Shown here: positions 53,002 through 61,165 of the stretch, piece after piece
Numbering within the stretch: the stretch's first letter is position 1
How the letters are laid out: each line of letters starts with the position of its first letter
Program-made: the position numbers and the translations under genes
Notes under the pieces: generated by a model
Told to the model about the DNA's origin: nothing
What the model saw: the letters and a program-made list of their open reading frames with translations, nothing else
The model's database searches: none
Source: Brevundimonas sp.
GTDB lineage: Bacteria; Pseudomonadota; Alphaproteobacteria; Caulobacterales; Caulobacteraceae
Direction: 5' to 3'
Assembly (NCBI RefSeq): GCF_016742135.1
Contig: NZ_JACVCG010000001.1
Location: forward strand, 1 to 64,000
Length of the DNA stretch: 64,000 nt

Positions 53002-53043
53002 CATACAGTATGCCCCATACACTGTGTGTCACACACTATGTGA
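53002..53043. promoter_or_regulatory. Candidate PadR operator
   Basis: catacagtatg, catacactgtgtgtcacaca and ctatgtgac overlap as imperfect inverted repeats, 19-60 bp before the PadR start. The centre tgtgtg-t-cacaca is a perfect 6-bp palindrome. PadR proteins repress through ATGT/ACAT-type palindromes; here the fit is approximate. Confidence 0.45.
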
Positions 53044-53061
53044 CGCGAGTGGAGTGGGCCC

Positions 53062-53388
53062 TTGGGCGAGACCGATCTTTATGAGGCGATGCGGCTGGAG
53101 CTCAGGCGGGGGTCGCTGGTGCTGGCGGTTCTGGCGCGGCTGAAGACCGAGCAGTACGGCTATTCCCTGCGCGTGGCGCTGGGCGAGGACGGGCTGGAGA
53201 TGGAGGAATCGACCCTCTATCCGCTGCTGCGCCGGCTGGAGAGCCAGGGGCTGCTGACCAGCGAATGGCGCGAGGAAGAGCGCCGCAAGAAACGCTTTTA
53301 CCGGCTGTCGCCTGCAGGCGAGGCCATGCTGGGCCGGCTTGAGGCCGAATGGCGCAGGCTGTCGGCCTCGCTGGACCGAATTCTGTGA
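53062..53388 (+). CDS. PadR family transcriptional regulator
   Basis: A 108-residue single-domain winged-helix regulator: LELRRGSLVLAVLARLKTEQYGYS, then MEESTLYPLLRRLESQGLLT and the wing WREEERRKKRFYRLSPAG. Start is TTG at 53062 after a ggagtggg ribosome binding site. It is followed 14 bp later by a HAAS-domain membrane protein, a standard PadR target arrangement, so it likely represses that operon until a signal is sensed. Confidence 0.88.
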   Translation: MGETDLYEAMRLELRRGSLVLAVLARLKTEQYGYSLRVALGEDGLEMEESTLYPLLRRLESQGLLTSEWREEERRKKRFYRLSPAGEAMLGRLEAEWRRLSASLDRIL

Positions 53389-53402
53389 TCACGGAGGGGG
53401 CG

Positions 53403-54491
53403 ATGGACCTGATCGAACGTTATCTGAAGGCCGTGGGGGCGCAACTCCCCGCCGCGGGCCGCGACGACATTCTGGCGGAGCTGCGTGACCTCTTGATGAG
53501 CCGGGTCGAGGAGCGCGAGGCCGAACTGGGCCGGCCGCTGACCGAGGCCGAGGTCGAGGCCGTGCTGCGCGAGGTGGGGCATCCGCTGACGGTGGCCGCC
53601 CGCTATGGCGCCGGGCCGCAGCATGTGGTGGGGCCCGAGCTCTACCCCTGGTGGCTGTTCGGGGTGAAGACGGCGCTGACGGTGCTGGTGCTGATCACGG
53701 TGGTGGGGGCGGTGGCGCGCATCCTGTTCGGCGGGGCCGAGGTGGGGCAGGCCATCGGCCAGGCCCTTGCCGGCCTGTTCTCGAGCGGGCTGACGGTGGT
53801 CGGGCTGGCGACGCTGGCGGGCTTCATCATCGAGCGACAAAAGGACAAGCCGGCCTTCCTGACCGAATGGCGGGCGAAGGATCTGGGCATGTTCGAGGTG
53901 GGCGTGTTCAGCCGCAGCTGGTGGGATTCGCTGGGCGGCAAGGTCGATGACACCCTGGCGGATACCGACCGGGCGCTGGCTGCCTCCACGCCGAAGATGT
54001 CGCCGACGGCGGGCGCGCTGGGCAGTGCCACGGCCTGGGGCATCTTCCTCTTGTGGTGGTCGGGTCTGCTGGGGCTGGGCTTCCGGCCCGAGGATCTGGG
54101 CGGTGAGCTGGTGCGCGGCGGGGTCGACTATGGTCTGCTGTTCGCGGACACGGTGGCGCTGCTGTACTGGCCGGTGGTGGCGTTGGCGGCGGCCCAGGGG
54201 GTGTTCCACCTGATCCGGGCGATGACGGGGTCGCCCGTGCGGCTGACGGCGTTCGGCGATGTGGTGTTCAGGGGGGCGTCCCTGACCCTGCTCGGATGGA
54301 TCTGGATGTATTCGCCGTTCGCGTCGCTGCTCCGGGTGGACACGATCGGTGCCTTCATCGACCGCACCGAGACCCTGTTCCGCACGGGTGACGACCTGAG
54401 CACCATCCTGATGCTGATCGTCGCGGGGGCCTTCGTGGGCGAGGTGTTTGCCCTCATCGGCGCGCTGAAGAAGCTGCTGGTCGGCAAGTAG
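53403..54491 (+). CDS. HAAS-domain integral membrane protein
   Basis: A 362-residue protein. The N-terminal 70 residues (MDLIERYLKAVGAQLPA, DILAELRDLLMSRVEER, ADVLREVGHP-like) match the HAAS signalling domain found beside PadR regulators. Then come about six hydrophobic segments (around 84-105, 120-140, 225-250, 270-290, 305-325 and 340-355). ATG 53403 follows a ggaggggg ribosome binding site. The role, probably membrane stress or antibiotic sensing with PadR, is inferred. Confidence 0.8.
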   Translation: MDLIERYLKAVGAQLPAAGRDDILAELRDLLMSRVEEREAELGRPLTEAEVEAVLREVGHPLTVAARYGAGPQHVVGPELYPWWLFGVKTALTVLVLITVVGAVARILFGGAEVGQAIGQALAGLFSSGLTVVGLATLAGFIIERQKDKPAFLTEWRAKDLGMFEVGVFSRSWWDSLGGKVDDTLADTDRALAASTPKMSPTAGALGSATAWGIFLLWWSGLLGLGFRPEDLGGELVRGGVDYGLLFADTVALLYWPVVALAAAQGVFHLIRAMTGSPVRLTAFGDVVFRGASLTLLGWIWMYSPFASLLRVDTIGAFIDRTETLFRTGDDLSTILMLIVAGAFVGEVFALIGALKKLLVGK

Positions 54492-54529
54492 GGCTTGCCC
54501 CCGGGCTCCCGCGTCGCCATTCACGAGGA

Positions 54530-54886
54530 ATGACCGAGGCGCTGAGACTGCTTTCCCAGATGAACCCGTGGCTGGCGCTGGCGATTGCCGGACTGCTGGA
54601 GGTGGGCTGGGCCTCGGGCTTCAAATATGTGGGCCCGCAGCGGCCGTTCCTCAGCCTTCTGGTCGGGATCGCCATGCTGGCCAGCTTCGGCTTCCTTTGG
54701 CTGGCGACGCAGAAGCTGCCGATCGGCACGGCTTACGGCGTCTGGACCGGCATCGGCGCGGTGGGTGCGGCGACTGTCGGCATCCTGGCGTACGGTGAGC
54801 CGGCGACGGCGCTGCGGCTGGTGTGCATTGTGCTGATCGTTTCGGGGATTGTGGGCCTGAAGGTGTTTTCCGGGGCCACCATCTGA
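54530..54886 (+). CDS. Small multidrug resistance (SMR) family transporter
   Basis: A 118-residue four-helix transporter. The membrane-embedded Glu lies in AGLLEVGWASGFKYV; TAYGVWTGIGAVGAATVGI forms the TM3-4 core. The GLLEVGW pattern and GVWTGIG fit the Gdx/SugE (guanidinium exporter) branch as well as QacE types; the branch is not certain. A ribosome binding site cgagga precedes the ATG. It overlaps thiD by one base. No guanidine riboswitch is seen in the 38 bp before it. Confidence 0.88.
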   Translation: MTEALRLLSQMNPWLALAIAGLLEVGWASGFKYVGPQRPFLSLLVGIAMLASFGFLWLATQKLPIGTAYGVWTGIGAVGAATVGILAYGEPATALRLVCIVLIVSGIVGLKVFSGATI

Positions 54887-55677
54887 TGCGCGGCAGAGTC
54901 TTGATCATCGCGGGTTCGGATTCGGGCGGCGGTGCGGGCATTCAGGCCGACATCAAGGCGGTGACGATGCTGGGGGGCTTTGCCGCGACGGCGGTGACGG
55001 CCATCACCGTGCAGAACACCCTGGGGGTTCATAGGGTGCACCCCCTGCCGGTCAGCCTGATCCGCGAACAGGCCCGGGCCGTGCTGGATGACATCGGTGC
55101 CGATGTGATCAAGACCGGCATGCTGGGTAGTGTCGAGGTGGTGGAGGCGGTGGCTGACATCCTCGACGGCGCGAGCGTGCCCGCCGTGGTCGATCCGGTC
55201 ATGGTGGCCAAGGGCGGGGCGAGCCTGCTGGCCGATGCGGCGATCGACGCTGTGCGCACCCGGATGGTGCCGCGCGCGGCCCTGCTGACCCCCAATGCGC
55301 CCGAGGCCGAGGCCCTGACCGGCATCGCGGTCACCGATATGGACGGCCAGCGCCGGGCGGGCGAGGCCCTGTTGGCCATGGGCGCGGGCGCGGTGCTGAT
55401 GAAGGGCGGCCATGTGCCGGGCGAGCGGGTCCTGGACCTGCTGCTGACCGGCCGGGGCGAGACGGTGCTGGAGGGCGAGCGGGTCGAGACGCGCCACACC
55501 CACGGCACGGGCTGTACCCTGGCCAGCGCCTGCGCGGCGGGGCTGGCCAAGGGTGAACCCATGGAGGCAGCGGTCGCCAATGCCTGGGCCTATGTGGCCG
55601 AGGCGATCCGCCGGGCGCCCGGGCTGGGGCAGGGGCACGGGCCGCTGGACCACGGCTGGCCGGTGCGGGATCGATGA
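54886..55677 (+). CDS. thiD: Hydroxymethylpyrimidine kinase / phosphomethylpyrimidine kinase
   Basis: A 263-residue ribokinase-family enzyme phosphorylating HMP and HMP-phosphate in thiamine synthesis. Signatures: AGSDSGGGAGIQADIK (8-23), KTGML, DPVMVAKGG (about 105), LTPNAPEAEALTG and the anion-hole GTGC motif HTHGTGCTLASACAA near residue 206. It overlaps the SMR gene by one base and the nucleotidyltransferase by four, suggesting one operon. Confidence 0.95.
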   Translation: MRGRVLIIAGSDSGGGAGIQADIKAVTMLGGFAATAVTAITVQNTLGVHRVHPLPVSLIREQARAVLDDIGADVIKTGMLGSVEVVEAVADILDGASVPAVVDPVMVAKGGASLLADAAIDAVRTRMVPRAALLTPNAPEAEALTGIAVTDMDGQRRAGEALLAMGAGAVLMKGGHVPGERVLDLLLTGRGETVLEGERVETRHTHGTGCTLASACAAGLAKGEPMEAAVANAWAYVAEAIRRAPGLGQGHGPLDHGWPVRDR

Positions 55678-56249
55678 CCGATCTCAAGGCCCGGCTGGAG
55701 GCCATCGTCCGGGCCGATCCGGATCTGATGACGGTGCTGGAGGGGGTGCGGGCCGAGGGGTTGAACGACTGGCTGATCTTTTCCGGCGCGGTCTATCAGA
55801 GCGTCTGGAACCACCTGACGGGGCGACCGACGGGGCACGGCGTCAAGGATTTCGACGTCGGCTATTTCGATGACGACTATAGCTGGAACGCCGAGGATGC
55901 GGTGATCCGCCGGGTCGCCGCCCGCTTTGACGAGCCGCTGAAAAGCCGCGTCGAGGTGAGGAACCAGCGCCGCGTCTCGGAATGGTTTCCGCAGAAGTTC
56001 GGCCAGCCCTGGCCGCCGGTGGCCGAGACCGCCGAGGCACTGGAGCGGTTCGTCGCCCCGGCCTTTGCCGTCGGTGTGCGGCTGGAGGCTGACGACCGGT
56101 TGACGGTGGCCGCCCCCTTTGGCCTCGACGACATGTTCGCCATGGTGCTGCGCCCCAACCCGACGCGACCGATCGCCGCCGACTGGGACCGGGTGGTCGA
56201 TAAGCTTGTGGCCCGCTGGCCGGAACTGAAGGTGGAGAAGGGCGGATGA
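55674..56249 (+). CDS. Nucleotidyltransferase family (DUF925) protein
   Basis: A 191-residue protein matching the DUF925 nucleotidyltransferase-like family: [32 protein letters not shown] (the metal-binding Asp pair) and [13 protein letters not shown]. The family is related to polymerase-beta-fold nucleotidyltransferases; the target is unknown. ATGA overlap with thiD and a 4-bp overlap with the PhzF gene. Confidence 0.83.
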   Translation: MTDLKARLEAIVRADPDLMTVLEGVRAEGLNDWLIFSGAVYQSVWNHLTGRPTGHGVKDFDVGYFDDDYSWNAEDAVIRRVAARFDEPLKSRVEVRNQRRVSEWFPQKFGQPWPPVAETAEALERFVAPAFAVGVRLEADDRLTVAAPFGLDDMFAMVLRPNPTRPIAADWDRVVDKLVARWPELKVEKGG

Positions 56250-57136
56250 GACAGTGGACGGTGGATGCCTTTGCCGCGCGCCCCTTCATGGGCAACGGTG
56301 CCTGTGTGGTCGAGCCGCAGCTGGACTGGCCCGACGACGGCTGGATGCAGGCGCTGGCGCGCGAGAACAATCTGTCGGAGACGGCCTTCCTGACGCGCAG
56401 CGACCGGCCCGACCGGTTCGGCCTGCGCTGGTTCACCCCGGGGCGCGAGGTCGACCTGTGCGGCCACGCGACGCTGGCCTCCGCCCATGTGCTGCTGGCC
56501 GAGCTGGCGCTGGATGTCGAGGCGGTGACGTTCGACACCCGATCCGGCCCGCTGATCGTGAGGCGGGGGCAGGGGAAAGACGCCTATGAGATGGACTTTC
56601 CCGCCGATCCGCCGCGCCGCGCGGGACCGGTCGCGGGTCTGGCCGAGGCGCTGGGGGCCGAGCCGGTCGAGGTCTGGGCTGCCCGCTATCTGGTGGTGGT
56701 GCTGAAGGATGCGGAAACCGTCCGGAACCTGACGCCCGACATCGCGGCGTTGAACGCGCTGGTCACTCCGGCCGAAGAACCCGGCGAGGTGATCGTCTGC
56801 GCCCCTGCCGATGACGGCGACCCGTATGATGTCGTCGACCGCTTCTTCGCCCCCGGCGTCGGCATCGACGAAGACCCGGCCACCGGCTCGGCCCATTGCA
56901 TCCTGGCCCCCCTCTGGACCGACCGCCTGGGCCGCGCGAGGGTCGACTTCTTCCAGGCCTTCCCGACACGGGGCGGGGACATCACCACCGAGATGCGCGG
57001 CGATCGCGTGATCCTGACGGGGCAGGCAGTGACGACGGTCGAGAGCAGGCTGAGGGTGTATAGGGGGGGCTGTCCGGCAGATCGCGGGCGCGTAGGGCTG
57101 ATGAGCCGATCAGATCATGGTGTTTACGATGAATGA
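56246..57136 (+). CDS. PhzF family isomerase/epimerase-like protein
   Basis: A 296-residue PhzF-fold protein with two similar diaminopimelate-epimerase-like domains. NLSETAF carries the catalytic Glu (about residue 49). [12 protein letters not shown] and [15 protein letters not shown] are family substrate-pocket motifs. Related enzymes isomerise phenazine or other metabolite precursors; no phenazine cluster is present. The last about 25 residues after RVYRGG extend into the next gene and may not be conserved. Confidence 0.9.
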   Translation: MRQWTVDAFAARPFMGNGACVVEPQLDWPDDGWMQALARENNLSETAFLTRSDRPDRFGLRWFTPGREVDLCGHATLASAHVLLAELALDVEAVTFDTRSGPLIVRRGQGKDAYEMDFPADPPRRAGPVAGLAEALGAEPVEVWAARYLVVVLKDAETVRNLTPDIAALNALVTPAEEPGEVIVCAPADDGDPYDVVDRFFAPGVGIDEDPATGSAHCILAPLWTDRLGRARVDFFQAFPTRGGDITTEMRGDRVILTGQAVTTVESRLRVYRGGCPADRGRVGLMSRSDHGVYDE

Positions 57137-57647
57137 CTTTGTCGCCTATCCCTCCCGAGGACGCATTGTGGCGATGATGCTTGGATGCGCCGTTTTCGTG
57201 GGTCTCGGTGCGTGGTTTGCTGGTTTGGTCGATGCGTTGCCGGCACCTGATCGCTACAGCGCGGCGTGGACGGCCACGGTCGGCTGGGCGTGCATGGTGC
57301 TCTTTGGCCTGTTCTGGGCGCTTTGGGTCCTGTCGCTGTTCGACTCACGGGAACGCGTTCGGATTGGCCCGAACGGGGTGCGCACGGCCCAGTGGTCAAA
57401 TGACACTATCCCATGGTCCGAGATCGCGCAGGTGAGCGTCTGGTCGAGCTATGGACAGGATATGATCATTCTTCACCTGCGTGACAGGTCCCGCTATCCG
57501 CCAAGAGGTCTGGCGTCCCTGATTGCGGGGATGAACCGGGGGCTGTCTGGCGGCGACGTCTGGATTTCCCTCACAGCGACAAACCGGTCCTTCGAGGAGG
57601 CGATGGAGGCTATAAGAGTCTTTCGTCCCGCGTCCGACAGCGCTTGA
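57117..57647 (+). CDS. STM3941-like membrane-associated protein
   Basis: A 176-residue protein (ATG 57117; MNDF at 57129 is an alternative start) with FVAYPSRGR, two hydrophobic segments (about 18-42 and 53-73) and a cytosolic-like domain containing [14 protein letters not shown] and DMIILHLRD, similar to the STM3941 family of unknown function with a PH-like domain. It overlaps the PhzF gene by 20 bp. Confidence 0.72.
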   Translation: MVFTMNDFVAYPSRGRIVAMMLGCAVFVGLGAWFAGLVDALPAPDRYSAAWTATVGWACMVLFGLFWALWVLSLFDSRERVRIGPNGVRTAQWSNDTIPWSEIAQVSVWSSYGQDMIILHLRDRSRYPPRGLASLIAGMNRGLSGGDVWISLTATNRSFEEAMEAIRVFRPASDSA

Positions 57648-57741
57648 GTGTGCGCCAGATTTCCCTTCGCACCAGCTTCGCCACGCTGCAGGCTGGCGAA
57701 ATCCGCAGCATGATGCGCTGCGCCGCGTCGTGGGAGAGATG

Positions 57742-58095
57742 ATGGACAGGACAAAGGGATTCTCCCTGCTGCTGGCAGGCCTCGCGATTGCGGCGTCCGG
57801 ATGCGCGCGCCCGCCGTTGGACGTCGCGACCAGTGCCGAGGCCGCCTGCACCGTGGCGACGGCACGGGTGACGGCGGCGCGGGGCCTGCCGCTCGGGCAT
57901 GTTGCGTCGTGCGACCCGGTCCGGGCGGAAGACAGCCCGCCCGGCTACCATGTTCTGGGCCTCCGCGCGGTCCGTAATCAGGACCTGTGCGGCAGCGCCC
58001 TGATGGGCTGGTTCGCGGTCGAGAAGGCCACGGGTGCGGTGTTCGAGTGGGACGTGGTCGAGTGGCGGCCGGGGCCGGAGGTGGATGGGCCATGA
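57742..58095 (+). CDS. Small lipoprotein, function unknown
   Basis: ATG 57742, with a gggag ribosome binding site 5 bp upstream, gives 117 residues: signal helix and lipobox ASGC (Cys about 21), then a small domain with three more cysteines (EAACTVATA, ASCDPVR, QDLCGSA). A possible two-disulfide fold. The stop overlaps the start of the next membrane gene (ATGA). Confidence 0.72.
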   Translation: MDRTKGFSLLLAGLAIAASGCARPPLDVATSAEAACTVATARVTAARGLPLGHVASCDPVRAEDSPPGYHVLGLRAVRNQDLCGSALMGWFAVEKATGAVFEWDVVEWRPGPEVDGP

Positions 58096-58385
58096 CGGAG
58101 CACAAGGGTTGGTGGGGCTGGTTGGCGGCCTGTTTCCTCGTCGGTGTCGTTTCCTCCGTCGTCGGGGCTATTTGGCTGCTGGCGGTGGATGGTCTATTGC
58201 TGCCGGAAAGGGTGACGCTGGGCAGTTCGCTTGGCGTGGCCTTCGGGCTGCCGGTGCTGTTTGCCATGATGTGGCCGGGGCGGTCGGGGACTCGTCTGGA
58301 GGGAGGCGCATTCGGCGGGGTCGGCAGTGGCCTCGGGCTGTTCGCGCTCGCCATGCTCGTGGAGATGATGCACCAGGCCGGATGA
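58092..58385 (+). CDS. Small integral membrane protein
   Basis: A 97-residue protein with three predicted membrane helices (about 8-30, 46-64, 78-94); the N-terminus TEHKGWWGW is aromatic. No family recognised. It overlaps the lipoprotein by 4 bp, so the two are probably made together. Confidence 0.65.
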   Translation: MTEHKGWWGWLAACFLVGVVSSVVGAIWLLAVDGLLLPERVTLGSSLGVAFGLPVLFAMMWPGRSGTRLEGGAFGGVGSGLGLFALAMLVEMMHQAG

Positions 58386-58415
58386 GGGATGACAACGGTC
58401 GTGCGATTCAAGACC

Positions 58416-58468
58416 CCCTCCACCACTCCGCGGTCCCCCTCCCCATCGGGGATGGGGAGGAGACGACG
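58416..58468. repeat. Half copy of repeat family C
   Basis: ccccctccaccactccgcgg and tccccctccccatcggggat with ggggaggag match the right half of family C. It lies in the 214-bp gap before the HWE kinase; the rest of the gap shows no clear element. Confidence 0.6.
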
Positions 58469-58599
58469 TTTGTCCGCCTACCACCCCCCTGAACCCTTTT
58501 TCGGCGAGCGGCGTTTGACCTCGGCGTGTAACCTGCCCGTATGGGGGGCGCGATGCCGAGGGGCGATGACATGATGATCACAGATGTGGGTGTCGCCGT

Positions 58600-59970
58600 T
58601 TGACCGGGGCCGGGTCCGATAGTGCCAGCCTCGCGCTGCTGGCCGAGGAGTCGCCGGCCATGCTGTGGCGCGGGGACACGACCGGACGGTGTGTGTTCCT
58701 GAACCGGGCTATGCGGGAGTTCTGGGGGCTTGAGCCGGAGGATTGCGGCCGGTTCGACTGGTCCTCCAGCCTGCTGGAAGAGGATCAGGCCGCCGTCTTT
58801 GGGCCCTTCAGCACGGGCATGGCCGAACAACGCGCCTTTATCTGCGAGGGACGCTATCGCCGGGCGGATGGCGAGGTGCGGGTGCTGCAGACGCGGGCCC
58901 GGCCCTATCACGACGCCGAGGGCCGGTTCGCCGGCATGGTCGGTGTGAATGAGGACATCACCGAATTGCGCGCGGCGGATCAGGAACTGTCGGCGCGGAA
59001 TCAGGAGCTGCGGGACAGTCTGGCGCGGCTGCGGTCGACGGCGGACCGGTTCGCCCTGGCCACCAGCATCTCGGGCCTGGCCATGTCCGAGCACGACGAG
59101 ACCCTGAAATATGTCTGGGCGCACAATGTGCCGGACGCCTGCCTCGGCAAGACACCGGCCGAATTCATCGGCGCGGACGTCGGTGCGCCGCTGGAGGCCA
59201 TCCTGCGCCGGACGCTTGAGAGCGGCGAGACCCAGAGCGAGGAAATCTCCTTCATGATGGGCGATCAAAGGATTTGGTGCGATATCCAGGCCTCGCCCTC
59301 GACCCTGCCGGACGGGCGCAGGGGCGTGGTCGCCAGTGCGCTGGATGTGACCACCCGCAAGCTGAACGAGACCAAGCTGGAGGTGCTGGCCCGGGAACTG
59401 GCGCACCGGGTGAAGAATGTCTTTGCCGTCGTTCAGGCCATCGTGCGCCAGTCGGCCGGCGCGACCGGGGTGCCGGAGGGGTTTGTGGAGGCGGTGGATG
59501 CGCGGCTGGTGGCCCTGTCGGCGGCCCAGGACGCCCTCCTGACCATGTCGGACGACCGGTTCTCGCTGGGCGATCTGCTGACGCGGCAGTTGTCGCACCT
59601 CGAGCGGGTGGAACTGGAGGGCCCCGAGGTGCTGCTGCCCGGAAAGGTTGCCCCCTATCTGTCGCTGGCCGTGCATGAACTGGGGACCAACGCCCTGAAA
59701 TACGGAAGCCTGGGCGTGCCGGAGGGCCGGGTCTCGGTCCGCTGGGCCCTGTCCGGCCCGGACCAGGTGCGCCTGTCCTGGACAGAGAGCGGAGGGCCGG
59801 TGGTCACCGCCTGCCCGAGCGGAGCCAGGGCGCGGGGCGGAGGCTTCGGCTCCCGGTTGCTGACGCGGGTGTTCGAGGGCGCGACCGGCGGAGAGGTCGA
59901 CCTGAGGTTTGATCCCGGGGGCCTGCACTGGACTGCGACCATCCCGACAGGCGTCGAGCTGCGTCTGTGA
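58600..59970 (+). CDS. HWE-family sensor histidine kinase with PAS domains
   Basis: A 456-residue cytosolic kinase: PAS domain 1 (about 15-125; SPAMLWRGDTTGRCVFLN, GVNEDITELRAAD), a coiled linker, PAS domain 2 (about 145-255) and the HWE kinase core. The H-box is ELAHRVKNVFAVVQAIVRQS (about 265-284), the N-box HELGTNALKYGSL and the diagnostic WTESGG (WxE). HWE kinases often control the general stress response or photosensing through single-domain regulators. No regulator gene is adjacent. The start is TTG at 58600; an upstream ATG frame ends at the same place. Confidence 0.9.
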   Translation: MTGAGSDSASLALLAEESPAMLWRGDTTGRCVFLNRAMREFWGLEPEDCGRFDWSSSLLEEDQAAVFGPFSTGMAEQRAFICEGRYRRADGEVRVLQTRARPYHDAEGRFAGMVGVNEDITELRAADQELSARNQELRDSLARLRSTADRFALATSISGLAMSEHDETLKYVWAHNVPDACLGKTPAEFIGADVGAPLEAILRRTLESGETQSEEISFMMGDQRIWCDIQASPSTLPDGRRGVVASALDVTTRKLNETKLEVLARELAHRVKNVFAVVQAIVRQSAGATGVPEGFVEAVDARLVALSAAQDALLTMSDDRFSLGDLLTRQLSHLERVELEGPEVLLPGKVAPYLSLAVHELGTNALKYGSLGVPEGRVSVRWALSGPDQVRLSWTESGGPVVTACPSGARARGGGFGSRLLTRVFEGATGGEVDLRFDPGGLHWTATIPTGVELRL

Positions 59971-59972
59971 TC

Positions 59973-60055
59973 AAAAAGAAAGGGGGCGCGACCGTTGCCG
60001 ATCGCGCGCCCAATTCCTGAAAAAGAAGGGGCGCGATCCTTGCGGATCGCGCCCC
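59973..60055 (-). terminator. Two tandem rho-independent terminators
   Basis: On the minus strand there is first a perfect 12-bp stem GGGGCGCGATCC with GGATCGCGCCCC (60028-60055, loop gcaa) followed by UUCUUUUU. About 20 nt further lies a second hairpin GGGCGCGCGAUCGG/GGUCGCGCCCCC (to 59983) followed by UUUCUUUUU. Both face the direction of the minus-strand gene at 60124. Confidence 0.75.
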
Positions 60056-60123
60056 GGGGGCAGGCCCCTTGCGAGGGGAGGGTGGGGCCTGCGAGGCGGG
60101 CCTATGGGGCGCCGCCTTGTGGC

Positions 60124-60528
60124 TTAGCGGTAGCCGCGGCCCCGGCGGTCGCGGAGCTCGTAGCGGATGCGGGCTTCCAGGGCATCGAAACGACGGTCGA
60201 GGTCCTGGCGTTCCCAGCGGGTCAGGCCGTTGCGGCTGTACTGGGCCTCAAGCCGCACCAGTTGCTGGGCGTCCCGGCGCAGGGCCTGGGCGTCGCGCTG
60301 GCTGATGCGACGGCTGCGGACACCCTGGTCGAGGTGCCGGTCGAGGACGCGCACGCGCTGGTGCATCGGGGTCCAGCGATCATACCGGTCGTAGGCGGGC
60401 GCATAGGCCGGGCCATAGGCGGGGGCACGGGTGGTGCCGACGCTGATGCTGAAGCTCTGGGCGGCGGCCGGCAGGGCGACCGAGGTGGCGGCCAGGGCAA
60501 TGGCGGGGATGAGCAGCTTCTTGATCAT
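60124..60528 (-). CDS. Small exported protein, function unknown
   Basis: A 134-residue exported protein: signal peptide (MIKKLLIPAIALAATSVALP, cleaved after AAAQ), a Tyr/Pro/Ala linker (APAYGPAYAPAYDRYD), then an Arg-rich helical region with repeated Arg/Asp/Leu (ISQRDAQALRRDAQQLVRLE, LTRWERQDLDRRFDALEARI). The helix pattern suggests a coiled, charged rod in the periplasm. No family recognised. It is divergent from the PepSY operon and shares a 262-bp control region with it. Confidence 0.75.
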   Translation of the reverse strand: MIKKLLIPAIALAATSVALPAAAQSFSISVGTTRAPAYGPAYAPAYDRYDRWTPMHQRVRVLDRHLDQGVRSRRISQRDAQALRRDAQQLVRLEAQYSRNGLTRWERQDLDRRFDALEARIRYELRDRRGRGYR

Positions 60529-60593
60529 GGTCGTATCCTTTCAACGGTCGTCGTCCGGGGAGGCGACGTTGACTGCAGAAAACCACGCGGCGG

Positions 60594-60633
60594 CTGAGCC
60601 CAAACTGAACAGGCCGTTTCAGGTCCGGTTCAT
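60594..60633. promoter_or_regulatory. Two 11-bp-spaced hexamer direct repeats (sites A and B)
   Basis: Site A on the minus strand is GTTCAG-N5-GCTCAG (60594-60610). Site B on the plus strand is TTTCAG-N5-GTTCAT (60617-60633). Both have an 11-bp period, as OmpR/PhoP-class regulators bind. They sit in the divergent control region of the exported protein and the PepSY/two-component operon. Confidence 0.45.
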
Positions 60634-60749
60634 CCGCATGAATTCGTCTCCATGGACCTCGCCCAACCTGTCCCCCTCGCGCGCGAGGGGAAAGGCGGGC
60701 GTTGTGCGCGAGGCGGCTGTCGCGACGGTGAAATATGTCTAGACTGGTT

Positions 60750-60766
60750 GTTCAGCCTCCGTTCAG
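60750..60766 (+). promoter_or_regulatory. Perfect hexamer direct repeat upstream of the PepSY gene (site C)
   Basis: GTTCAG-CCTCC-GTTCAG, identical hexamers with a 5-nt spacer (11-bp period), 24 bp before the PepSY start. The same bases fit GTTC-N7-GTTC, the alphaproteobacterial LexA box, so the bound regulator may be the adjacent response regulator or LexA. Confidence 0.45.
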
Positions 60767-60790
60767 AGCCCCGGGCGCAGAACCCCTTTC

Positions 60791-61156
60791 ATGACCCGCA
60801 CCCTGAAACATCATCTGTCGACCTGTGCCGCCACCGGCCTCGTGCTGGGGGTGATGGTGCTGGCCGCGCCCGTTCTCGCCGCGTCCGCCGACACCGGCCT
60901 GGCGTCTGACATCCATGCCGCTTCGGACCAGGACCCCCGTGGCCGGCAGGATACGCGCGGTCGTGACCGGCGGGACGATCCGCGCGAGCAGCAATCGCGC
61001 CGCGTCAGCGAGGCCGAGGCCCAGCGCATTGCCCAGTCGCGGGCAGGCGGCGCGCGCTATGTCGGCTATATGGGTATGCGCGGCGGTCAGCATGTGTTCC
61101 GGTTCGAACAGCGCGACGGCCGGGTGATCGATATCGGCGTCGACGCCGAAAGATAA
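60791..61156 (+). CDS. PepSY-domain-like exported protein
   Basis: A 121-residue exported protein: signal peptide (to about AAPVLAAS), a charged linker (DPRGRQDTRGRDRRDDPREQ) and a C-terminal PepSY-like domain (about 70-121): SEAEAQRIAQSRAGGARYVG, then GGQHVFRFEQRDGRVIDIGVD. Small PepSY proteins often sit with two-component systems and may modulate a sensor or inhibit proteases. It lies 9 bp before the response regulator, probably one operon. Confidence 0.82.
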   Translation: MTRTLKHHLSTCAATGLVLGVMVLAAPVLAASADTGLASDIHAASDQDPRGRQDTRGRDRRDDPREQQSRRVSEAEAQRIAQSRAGGARYVGYMGMRGGQHVFRFEQRDGRVIDIGVDAER

Positions 61157-61165
61157 GGGGCTTTC

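Noticed and set aside
54492..54529. Guanidine riboswitch before the SMR transporter
   Set aside because: Only 38 bases are available and none of the conserved riboswitch structure is visible.
58515..58543. Promoter TTGACC with CGTATG before the HWE kinase
   Set aside because: The -10 element matches the consensus too poorly to list; only the -35-like hexamer is good.
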